This document shows positions 1 through 4,537 of a stretch of DNA of 6,487 bases, one piece after another. Within the stretch, counting starts at the first letter, position 1; each line of letters begins with the position of its first letter. The stretch is from assembly GCA_023414155.1 (NCBI GenBank), contig JAEZOG010000240.1, positions 1 to 6,487 on the forward strand. The letters are read 5' to 3'. The notes under the pieces were generated by a model. The model saw only the letters and a list, made by a program, of their open reading frames with translations. It had not been told where the DNA came from and made no database searches. A program made the translations under genes and the position numbers. This DNA comes from Cyanobacteria bacterium OH_CFB_184 (GTDB lineage: Bacteria > Cyanobacteriota > Vampirovibrionia > Gastranaerophilales > Gastranaerophilaceae).

Positions 1-112
1 GTTTTTTACCATTTACAAGTATATATTTGCCATCTTTAATTATGTCCGGAACTTGTCGTTTGCTCCAAGATTGTTCTATTTCATTAAGTATATTTGTGTA
101 TTTTTCAAACAT
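1..112 (-). CDS. bioF: Probable 8-amino-7-oxononanoate synthase (alpha-oxoamine synthase family), N-terminal fragment
   Basis: Only the first 37 residues are in the window; the gene continues past the left edge. The frame opens with ATG at 112-110 and reads MFEKYTNILNEIEQ at the start and DGKYILVNGKK at the edge. A short amphipathic helix followed by a 'DG+ + +VNGK' strand is the usual N-terminus of pyridoxal-phosphate alpha-oxoamine synthases, just before their conserved LNFSSNDYLG segment, which would lie outside the window. In that family BioF condenses pimeloyl-ACP/CoA with alanine in biotin synthesis. Glycine C-acetyltransferase (Kbl) or another family member is equally compatible with so short a piece. 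No clear SD precedes the ATG. A TATAAT on the minus strand (138-143) could be its -10, giving a leader of about 20 nt, but no good -35 is visible. Confidence 0.45.
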   Translation of the reverse strand, partial: MFEKYTNILNEIEQSWSKRQVPDIIKDGKYILVNGKK

Positions 113-234
113 AGTCTAATTTTATCATGTTTTATAAATTATATTCTTTTAGAAACTTTATTAACTTTGTAAATATTATGTTAAAAATAGCAAATTTTAT
201 AAATAATATGTTTTTATTAATATAAGTACAAACT

Positions 235-238
235 AGGA
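235..238 (+). promoter_or_regulatory. Ribosome binding site deciding the TTG start at 247
   Basis: AGGA lies 8 nt before TTG at 247. The frame has an in-frame stop at 223-225 and contains no ATG, so this SD plus TTG is the only well-supported start. Confidence 0.55.
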
Positions 239-246
239 ATATAATC

Positions 247-528
247 TTGCAAATAGATCCAATCAAATATCAAGAATATGCTTCCAAAATCGCTGCACTA
301 GGTGCAAATCCTTATGCTGCTGTCGGTCAAAATGTTAATAGAGTCGATCAATCTAAGCAAGGAATCCCATTTGGGCAATTGACTGCAGGCAGAGGTGAAC
401 AGGTTGCTCCTGTCGGTGCAAAGCAAAATTACGAAAATGGACTGGCTCCGTTAAGCCAATTGCAAAACGTATATGCTGGCGAGTATAAAGGAAAAGAAAA
501 TATCTTAAATCAAATCGGTATTGCATAA
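247..528 (+). CDS. Orphan 93-aa protein, function unknown, TTG start
   Basis: I do not recognise this protein. It is 93 residues, hydrophilic, rich in Gln, Gly, Ala and Asn, and has no Cys, Trp or His. It has no signal peptide or membrane segment. The N-terminal part (about residues 5-27) could form a helix; the middle (about 37-60, with IPFGQLTAGRGE) is Gly-rich and looks extended. The start is TTG with AGGA 8 nt upstream. A strong terminator begins 20 nt after the stop, so it is probably expressed alone. Upstream, 134 bp of very AT-rich DNA separates it from the divergent bioF-like gene; I could not pick one promoter there with confidence. Reality as a gene is supported by the SD, an open frame over its full length and the terminator. 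Its role is unknown. Confidence 0.7.
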   Translation: MQIDPIKYQEYASKIAALGANPYAAVGQNVNRVDQSKQGIPFGQLTAGRGEQVAPVGAKQNYENGLAPLSQLQNVYAGEYKGKENILNQIGIA

Positions 529-548
529 AATTTAATATCTTAAACAAG

Positions 549-575
549 AAACTAGTGCTAAAAGCACTAGTTTTT
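549..575 (+). terminator. Rho-independent terminator of the 93-aa gene
   Basis: ACTAGTGCT (551-559) pairs with AGCACTAGT (563-571) around an AAA loop, and two flanking A:T pairs make an 11-bp stem (549-573). It runs into TTTTT (571-575). Its 3' end abuts the next promoter's extended -10. Confidence 0.85.
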
Positions 576-583
576 GCTATAAT
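575..583 (+). promoter_or_regulatory. Extended -10 promoter for the MshEN-like gene
   Basis: TGCTATAAT is a perfect extended -10 (TGn + TATAAT). No -35 is recognisable 16-18 nt upstream, where the terminator stem lies; extended -10 promoters often manage without one. The expected transcription start, about 7 nt after the hexamer, falls at about 590, which is the A of the next ATG. Confidence 0.6.
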
Positions 584-589
584 GAATCT

Positions 590-853
590 ATGAAAAATTT
601 GTTTGATGTAAATGATTGGCAAGATGTTCAAGAGCCTCACAAAATTGGTGAGATCTTGTTAGAGTCGGGGAAAATTAATCTTATTCATTTATCCATGGCT
701 CTCGATGCGCAAAAATTTCAAAAGCTTCAACTTGGTGAAATTTTTATACGAATGAATATCATTGATAAAAACGAAATTGACCAAGCTTTAGAAATCCAAA
801 ACATTATAAATTCGAGAGTGAATAATGGCCGCAATAAAAATGAAAACAACTAA
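590..853 (+). CDS. Stand-alone MshEN / GspE N-terminal-like domain protein, 87 aa
   Basis: Residues 18-41 (KIGEILLESGKI...LSMALDAQ) and 47-70 (QLGEIFIRMNII...IDQALEIQ) form two copies of the motif xLGxxLxxxGxIxxxxLxxxLxxQ with a period of 29 residues. That is the 24-residue repeat plus 5-residue linker of MshEN domains, found at the N-terminus of type II secretion/pilus ATPases (GspE, MshE, PilB). In some members this domain binds cyclic di-GMP. Here the domain is almost the whole protein, with no ATPase part. The motif is degenerate: the first Arg is K18/Q47 and the Gly of the second copy is N56, so ligand binding is uncertain. No SD precedes the ATG and the promoter -10 ends 6 nt before it, suggesting a leaderless message. 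Its 3' end overlaps the phosphoesterase gene by 29 nt. Confidence 0.8.
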   Translation: MKNLFDVNDWQDVQEPHKIGEILLESGKINLIHLSMALDAQKFQKLQLGEIFIRMNIIDKNEIDQALEIQNIINSRVNNGRNKNENN

Positions 854-1691
854 ATTAGGATTGTTAATATTTGCTCTTTTAGTAGTTCTTTTCACTGCTA
901 ATAATTCTTTTGCAGCAACTTTAAAATTTGCTCAAATAACAGATATACATTATTCCCCAGATGGTATTACTGATAGTAAAAGGGATGTAAGTTCAAGTTC
1001 TAATAATTTAAAATTTGCAATTAATTCTTTAAATAAACAAGATATTTCATTTGCTGTCTTTTTAGGTGACAACATAGACAGATCAAGACCGCAAAGTTTA
1101 TTGCCATTTTTGCAGATGACCCAACAATTAACAGTTCCTCATTATTTTGTCATCGGTAACCACGATGCGTATAAATTGACAGGGATTCAAAAAGAAGACT
1201 ACATAAAAGCTGTTAACATATATAATCCACACCAAAAATCACAAAAACCATATTATTATTTTTTCCCGAATAAAGATTGTATAGCGATTGTTGTTGATGG
1301 CGCTACTACCTTTGCTCCTAGTACTCACGGTTTATATACTGAAAGTATGATTGAATGGCTTGATGATGTTCTTAAACGTCATCCAAATAGAATTGCATTA
1401 ATTTTTCAACATTTTCCATTGATTCCACCTGTAGAAAATCGTTCTCACGAAACATTAAAAGCCGATAAATATATGGAGCTTTTGATAAAACATAAAAATA
1501 TTGCATTGATTTCATCAGGACATTTTCACAATGATAAACTTACAATAGATGATAACGGAATTTATCATATTTCCGTGCCTTCATTATTGTCCCCGCCTAA
1601 TGAATATCAAATAGTCGAAATCAATTATGATAAAGCAAGATTTAAAAAACCGACAAATATAAATATTAAAATAGACAAAATTAAGATATAA
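825..1691 (+). CDS. Exported calcineurin-like metallophosphoesterase
   Basis: All motifs of the two-metal calcineurin-like fold are present in order: D40-x-H42 (TDIHY), G81-D82-x-x-D85 (GDNID), G111-N112-H113-D114 (GNHD), H196 in IFQHFPL and G232-H233-x-H235 (GHFH). The N-terminus has a signal peptide: Lys at 5-10, a hydrophobic core at about 11-25, and a probable cleavage after SFA (28-30), leaving a mature protein of about 258 residues outside the cytoplasm. There is no lipobox Cys. The family hydrolyses phosphomonoesters or phosphodiesters (Icc/CpdA and purple acid phosphatase relatives); the substrate cannot be read from sequence. The start at 825 is chosen because GAGAG lies 6 nt upstream inside the previous gene. 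A second in-frame ATG at 840 would also keep the signal peptide but has no SD. The 29-nt overlap with the MshEN-like gene implies translational coupling. Confidence 0.92.
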   Translation: MAAIKMKTTKLGLLIFALLVVLFTANNSFAATLKFAQITDIHYSPDGITDSKRDVSSSSNNLKFAINSLNKQDISFAVFLGDNIDRSRPQSLLPFLQMTQQLTVPHYFVIGNHDAYKLTGIQKEDYIKAVNIYNPHQKSQKPYYYFFPNKDCIAIVVDGATTFAPSTHGLYTESMIEWLDDVLKRHPNRIALIFQHFPLIPPVENRSHETLKADKYMELLIKHKNIALISSGHFHNDKLTIDDNGIYHISVPSLLSPPNEYQIVEINYDKARFKKPTNINIKIDKIKI

Positions 1692-1693
1692 AA

Positions 1694-1716
1694 AAAGCCC
1701 GTTATGGGCTTTATCT
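1694..1716. terminator. Bidirectional terminator between convergent genes
   Basis: AAAGCCC (1694-1700) pairs with GGGCTTT (1706-1712) around GTTAT. It is followed by a T-rich stretch on the plus strand and by an unbroken run of six or more T on the minus strand. It starts 3 nt after the phosphoesterase stop, and its 3' arm covers the stop codon of the regulator gene, so it can serve both. The minus-strand version looks stronger. Confidence 0.85.
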
Positions 1717-2286
1717 TTTATTTCCGTGTATAAAATCTCTTGCGCAGGTGAACATTACGTTGATGAGTTCTGAGTTAGCTTGCATATTCATTCCAGATAT
1801 TTGCATTATTTGTCTGAGTCGAGCTTCCCAGTATGGATAGATTTCTTCCTTAGAGATATCAAGTACTTGTGCAATCAAGGTGAGTTCTTTCCAATCAAGC
1901 GGTATTGGTCTTGCTCCTCTTAGAACGTCGACGATTTCTACTCGTTTTTTTCTAGGAAAAGCTTTTAATAATTGAACTGTGGTTAGTTTTTTTTCGTGTT
2001 GTCTTTCTCTTAAGAATTCAACAGTATCATCAATTAATATTGGTTCTTGCGGAATTTTATACTCTGCAAATTCTTCCGGCTTAACATCCATTACAACTGC
2101 AATACGCTCTAAAGTAGTGCTCCTTGTTGAAAATGGAATAGCATTGTCAATCAAATTGTAAACATATGAAAGCGTTACACCTATCATTTGAGCAAAATCT
2201 TTTTTGTGCAAATGAGATGATTCCAAAAAGTTATATAGCTTTTCGCTGCTTTTCAAATTTATTATCGATTTATTTTTGGTTGACAT
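1711..2286 (-). CDS. Putative DNA-binding protein with two XRE-like HTH units
   Basis: The protein has 191 residues. Residues 15-76 form a Cro/CI (XRE) type domain, with HKKDFAQMIGV as helix 2, TLSYVYNLIDN as the recognition helix and LERIAVVMDVKPEEF as the closing helices. Residues about 88-152 repeat the pattern: LTTVQLLKAF, IVDVLRGARPIP and LTLIAQVLDISKEEIYPY. The pair LERIAVVMDVKPEEFAEY / LTLIAQVLDISKEEIYPY aligns with an offset of 76 residues, so the gene probably arose by internal duplication. The tail (153-191) is of unknown function. The start at 2286 is chosen over an ATG at 2334 because GGAGG lies 6 nt upstream; the longer form would put that SD inside the coding region. It is divergent from pth across 122 bp that contain a palindrome, a possible autoregulatory site. 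Its true targets are unknown. Confidence 0.85.
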   Translation of the reverse strand: MSTKNKSIINLKSSEKLYNFLESSHLHKKDFAQMIGVTLSYVYNLIDNAIPFSTRSTTLERIAVVMDVKPEEFAEYKIPQEPILIDDTVEFLRERQHEKKLTTVQLLKAFPRKKRVEIVDVLRGARPIPLDWKELTLIAQVLDISKEEIYPYWEARLRQIMQISGMNMQANSELINVMFTCARDFIHGNKR

Positions 2287-2292
2287 AACTTT

Positions 2293-2297
2293 CCTCC
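2293..2297 (-). promoter_or_regulatory. Shine-Dalgarno site deciding the regulator start
   Basis: On the minus strand GGGAGGAA ends just before AGTT-ATG; the GGAGG core is 6 nt from the ATG at 2286. It excludes the longer frame from 2334, which has no SD. Confidence 0.8.
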
Positions 2298-2345
2298 CTC
2301 TAATAATATTTATATAAATAAACTCTTTTAACATTTTTGAAATTG

Positions 2346-2364
2346 GTAACTTGAGCCGAGTTAC
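2346..2364. promoter_or_regulatory. 19-bp imperfect palindrome in the regulator/pth intergenic region, candidate operator
   Basis: GTAACTTG (2346-2353) and CGAGTTAC (2357-2364) are inverted repeats with one mismatch (G:U in RNA) around AGC. A second small inverted repeat, TTAC-AAGA-GTAA, overlaps the right arm. The palindrome lies 45 nt before pth and 60 bp before the regulator start, just after a TTGAAA (2337-2342) that could be a -35 element. It could be an operator of the divergent HTH protein or a leader hairpin of pth. The T-run does not follow it closely enough for a typical terminator. Confidence 0.4.
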
Positions 2365-2408
2365 AAGAGTAATTATTTTTTTATCTACTAAACTAAGGAA
2401 AATTTATT

Positions 2409-2975
2409 ATGAAATTAATTGTTGCGCTCGGTAATCCAGGCGATAAATATTACAAAACCCGCCACAATGCAGGGTTTCTATTTGCAGATAGGCTCGTAAA
2501 TAAGTGGTCTTGCTCTTTTAATTTTGAGTCAAAGTTTAATGCTGAAGTAGCGAAATGTAATTACAATAACGAACCTGTATGGGTAATTAAGCCAATGACT
2601 TTTATGAATTTGTCTGGTAATAGTGTTAGAGAAATATTGCACTTTTATAAATATTCACCACAGGATGTATTTGTAGTCTATGATGATATCGCTTTAAATG
2701 TAGGTGTATTGCGTTTCAGATCTTCAGGTTCTGATGGCGGACATAACGGTATAAAGTCTATTATTTCTAATCTGGGAACTAATAAATTTGACAGATTAAA
2801 AATAGGTATAGGTCCTCAGCCACCAATGATGCCATCTGAGTCTTATGTTTTACAGTCATTTTCAGAAGAGCAATATAAAGAATTAAACTCAGTGTTAGAT
2901 AGGGCTGTAGAAGCGACAGAGTCATATTTAAAAGATGGTCTTTTAACTGCTCAAACTAAATTTAACTCCAAATAA
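2409..2975 (+). CDS. pth: Peptidyl-tRNA hydrolase
   Basis: Pth cleaves the ester bond of peptidyl-tRNAs that drop off ribosomes, recycling tRNA in the cytoplasm; it is normally essential. The 188-residue length is typical. The family landmarks are all visible: VALGNPG with N9, the catalytic His in YKTRHNAGF (H19), KPMTFMNLSG with N67, VVYDDI with D92, and GSDGGHNGIKSI with N113. The ATG at 2409 has AAGGA at 2395-2399, 9 nt upstream. It is the only plus-strand gene between the regulator and the downstream non-coding region, so it is probably monocistronic. A hairpin follows the stop immediately but has its T-run on the minus-strand side. Confidence 0.97.
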   Translation: MKLIVALGNPGDKYYKTRHNAGFLFADRLVNKWSCSFNFESKFNAEVAKCNYNNEPVWVIKPMTFMNLSGNSVREILHFYKYSPQDVFVVYDDIALNVGVLRFRSSGSDGGHNGIKSIISNLGTNKFDRLKIGIGPQPPMMPSESYVLQSFSEEQYKELNSVLDRAVEATESYLKDGLLTAQTKFNSK

Positions 2976-2997
2976 AAAAAGAGGGCATAAATGCCCT
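2976..2997 (-). terminator. Hairpin after pth, oriented as a minus-strand terminator
   Basis: AGGGCA (2982-2987) pairs with TGCCCT (2992-2997) around TAAA. On the minus strand the stem is followed by C and then seven T (2974-2981 region), a textbook intrinsic terminator. On the plus strand it is followed by TTGCTGTCTGG, which is poor, although the A-run before the stem could extend it. It may still end pth transcription weakly. Confidence 0.6.
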
Positions 2998-3131
2998 TGC
3001 TGTCTGGAATTAAGAATAGTTGGAAGTATGAAAAAGATTTTAATAATATATAACAGCACATATACTTTTATTACAATTAGCCAACTAGTTATTTTTTTAT
3101 TGCCTAAAAGTGCAATCTGTTAAAACCCTTA

Positions 3132-3154
3132 TAAAGTGTACCAAATGCACTTTA
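3132..3154. promoter_or_regulatory. Upstream copy of 23-bp palindromic operator (TAAAGTG-N9-CACTTTA)
   Basis: Perfect 7-bp inverted arms TAAAGTG (3132-3138) and CACTTTA (3148-3154) are separated by 9 bp; one more A:T pair on each side makes the arms 8 bp. Its centre (3143) is 123 bp before the centre of a second copy with identical arms and spacing. It lies about 60 bp upstream of the -35 box, outside the predicted transcript, which favours a protein-binding DNA site over an RNA hairpin. Confidence 0.6.
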
Positions 3155-3214
3155 TCATTTCGTTCAGTTATAGCGGGTATTTGTGGAAATTTTAAAAATG
3201 CCAAATCAGAGGGG

Positions 3215-3243
3215 TTGACAAAAAAATAAATGTGATTAATAAT
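3215..3243 (+). promoter_or_regulatory. Sigma70 promoter of the 92-aa gene
   Basis: A consensus -35 TTGACA (3215-3220) and a -10 AATAAT (3238-3243) are separated by 17 bp. The predicted start is near 3250, giving a leader of about 50 nt. The downstream palindrome begins about 5 nt after this start, a position where a bound protein would block initiation or escape. Confidence 0.65.
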
Positions 3244-3254
3244 AAAAGTATAAA

Positions 3255-3277
3255 TAAAGTGTATTAAAAACACTTTA
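3255..3277. promoter_or_regulatory. Downstream copy of 23-bp palindromic operator (TAAAGTG-N9-CACTTTA)
   Basis: TAAAGTG (3255-3261) and CACTTTA (3271-3277) flank 9 bp, with the same arms and spacing as the copy at 3132-3154; the first two spacer bases (TA) also match. It sits in the leader just after the predicted transcription start and 9 nt before the SD. If transcribed it can also fold as an 8-bp hairpin. Confidence 0.65.
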
Positions 3278-3299
3278 GTCAACCAAGAGGTAAAAAAAA

Positions 3300-3578
3300 A
3301 TGAAAGTAAATAAAATACCTAATAATTATACACCAACATTCAAAAGCGCGGTACCATACCCTGAGTTTCTACAAAACTACGGAGTTTCTCAGAAAAACGC
3401 TAACAGAGCAGATGCTTTTAATTCAGATCCAATAAGTGCAATAGTTTATAAGTTTGCAAAAGCTTTTAGATTATTATTCACTCCTGACATAACTGCTTCT
3501 TCTAAAGAAATCAAACAAGGTATCGATATACTTTTTGATGATCCAAAAATAGGAAAAGAGCTTAACAAAATGGCATAA
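3300..3578 (+). CDS. Orphan 92-aa protein with N-terminal TPTFKS motif, function unknown
   Basis: I cannot assign a function. The N-terminus (residues 1-20) is Asn-rich and flexible and carries TPTFKS (11-16); small proteins with a short 'PxFK/FG' stretch near the N-terminus are, as I recall, common in Gastranaerophilales-like genomes, which is a recollection and not a search result. Residues 44-60 (PISAIVYKFAKAFRLLF) form a probable amphipathic helix with basic and aromatic faces. Residues 66-92 are charged and helical (KEIKQGIDILFDD). There is no signal peptide, transmembrane span or Cys. AGAGG (3286-3290) lies 9 nt before the ATG. The gene has its own strong promoter bracketed by two identical palindromes, so its expression is probably tightly controlled. 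It ends 2 nt from the convergent permease gene. Confidence 0.8.
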   Translation: MKVNKIPNNYTPTFKSAVPYPEFLQNYGVSQKNANRADAFNSDPISAIVYKFAKAFRLLFTPDITASSKEIKQGIDILFDDPKIGKELNKMA

Positions 3579-3591
3579 CGCTATTCGTTAT
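3575..3591. repeat. Small hairpin spanning both stop codons of the convergent pair
   Basis: ATAACG (3575-3580) and CGTTAT (3586-3591) are inverted repeats around CTATT and include both stop codons. It has no adjacent T-run on either strand, so it is at best a weak terminator or an RNA-end stabiliser. Confidence 0.35.
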
Positions 3592-4462
3592 AGACCCATC
3601 TTTTCCTAATAATCCACTGCGTTATGGTTAGTATAGATATAAATATAAACAAAATGTAAGCTATCGCCGAAGCCTTACCTATATTGAAGAATTCGAAGGC
3701 GTTTTTATAGAGCCAGTAAACTAATACATTAGTTGAATTTTCGGGCCCGCCTTGAGTCATAAGATAAATCAAATCAAATACTTGAAAAGAAGATATTGTT
3801 GTAATTATAAGTACAAAAAATATCGTCGGACTCAATAATGGGATAATTATTTTAAAAAATGTTGTTAGTTTGCCGGAGCCATCTATTTTTGCAGACTCTA
3901 AAACTTGCGAGTTTATTGTTGAAAACCCTGATAAAAAGATAATCATGTTGTATCCGACCAGTTTCCAAACTGATACTATAATTATGGCAAATAATGCTGT
4001 ATGTGTATCATATAGCCATTCAATATTGCTTTTAAGTAAGTAGTTTAATAACCCGAACTTTGGATCAAATATCCATTCCCAAACCATTGCTATAACTATC
4101 ATTGGGGTTACAAAAGGAATAAAATAAGTTGTTTTAAAAAACTCGCTTCCTTTTATTTTTGAGTTGATAATTGTTGCTAATACCAGCGGGATAATAGTCC
4201 CCAGGATAGTAGTAGCGAGCGCAAATATTATTGTATTATTGAAAACGAGCCAAAAATCTTTGCTTGAAAGTAAGTCTGTATAGTTTCTAAATCCAATAAA
4301 TTCAGGCTTAGATAATAAATTCCATTCAGTAAAACTTAACAAAAATGAAGCAGCAATCGGAATGATAATAAACACTAAACATCCTATTACGCTTGGTAAT
4401 ATGAAAACCCAAGCTGATATGTTTTCATTTCTTGTAAGTAAACTATTTATAAATTTCTTCAT
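3581..4462 (-). CDS. Sugar ABC transporter permease, CUT1 family (MalF/UgpA-like)
   Basis: The 293 residues form six hydrophobic segments (about 16-40, 74-99, 111-131, 155-178, 213-234 and 266-285). The EAA loop that docks on the ATPase is clear at 189-212 (ESAKIDGSG, then IIIPLLSP). The N-terminal ILPSVIG, the FIGFRNYTDLL segment after the first span and MTQGGPENSTNVL (235-247) are hallmarks of the first permease of CUT1 systems, which import oligosaccharides or glycerol phosphates. The start at 4462 is preferred over an ATG at 4510, because the latter lies at the predicted -35 box and neither has a good SD. No partner permease, binding protein or ATPase is in the window: one side is a convergent orphan gene and the other is the divergent mutase. 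The substrate is unknown. Confidence 0.93.
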   Translation of the reverse strand: MKKFINSLLTRNENISAWVFILPSVIGCLVFIIIPIAASFLLSFTEWNLLSKPEFIGFRNYTDLLSSKDFWLVFNNTIIFALATTILGTIIPLVLATIINSKIKGSEFFKTTYFIPFVTPMIVIAMVWEWIFDPKFGLLNYLLKSNIEWLYDTHTALFAIIIVSVWKLVGYNMIIFLSGFSTINSQVLESAKIDGSGKLTTFFKIIIPLLSPTIFFVLIITTISSFQVFDLIYLMTQGGPENSTNVLVYWLYKNAFEFFNIGKASAIAYILFIFISILTITQWIIRKRWVYNE

Positions 4463-4466
4463 TATT

Positions 4467-4495
4467 TTGCTTTTAATTTGTGTATTTTTTATAAT
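4467..4495 (+). promoter_or_regulatory. Promoter of the mutase-sppA operon
   Basis: A consensus -10 TATAAT (4490-4495) lies 17 bp after a weak -35 TTGCTT (4467-4472). The predicted start near 4502 gives a leader of about 36 nt. The -10 overlaps the -10 of the divergent permease promoter. Confidence 0.55.
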
Positions 4496-4515
4496 AGTTA
4501 GTATATACATTTCAA
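4488..4515 (-). promoter_or_regulatory. Promoter of the permease gene
   Basis: On the minus strand TTGAAA (4515-4510) is followed after 16 bp by TATAAA (4493-4488). The predicted start near 4481 leaves about a 19-nt leader before the ATG at 4462, which supports that start codon. The -10 shares the TTATAA core (4489-4494) with the opposite promoter. Confidence 0.5.
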
Positions 4516-4537
4516 ACTATTTGTACAAGGAGATAAA

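Larger units (their letters stand above)
2998..3299. other. Non-coding region between pth and the 92-aa gene
   Basis: These about 300 bp hold no convincing gene. They contain two copies of a 23-bp palindrome, an isolated related half-site AAAAGTGCA (3106-3114), an 8-bp palindrome AACTAGTT (3083-3090) followed by a T-run, and a sigma70 promoter for the 92-aa gene. A 31-codon frame (3028-3123, starting MKKILIIYN) is hydrophobic, but GGAAG lies only 1 nt before its ATG, so it is not called. The region looks regulatory. Confidence 0.65.

Noticed and set aside
582..593. Four-codon frame ATG AAT CTA TGA overlapping the MshEN-like start
   Set aside because: It lies within and just after the -10 box, so it would not be on the message if the promoter call is right.
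353..640. 95-codon minus-strand frame opposite the 93-aa gene
   Set aside because: It runs antisense through a terminator hairpin and a promoter and has no SD; a shadow of the plus-strand genes.
2287..2334. 16-residue N-terminal extension of the HTH regulator (ATG at 2334)
   Set aside because: A GGAGG at ideal spacing supports the start at 2286; the extension would contain that SD and has none of its own.
3028..3123. 31-codon plus-strand frame starting MKKILIIYN, hydrophobic
   Set aside because: GGAAG lies only 1 nt before the ATG and the AT-rich context yields such frames by chance; no other coding evidence.
3097..3282. 61-codon minus-strand frame across the two palindromes
   Set aside because: TTG start without an SD, composition typical of translated AT-rich non-coding DNA, and it overlaps the promoter and operators of the 92-aa gene.
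2998..3299. CRISPR array or mobile-element ends suggested by the repeated TAAAGTG/CACTTTA arms
   Set aside because: Only two copies, each an internal palindrome, with no transposase, target duplication or regular spacer array; position around a promoter fits an operator pair better.
4463..4510. 16-residue N-terminal extension of the permease (ATG at 4510)
   Set aside because: The ATG lies at the predicted -35 box and the family N-terminus begins at the later MKKF; no SD supports the longer form.
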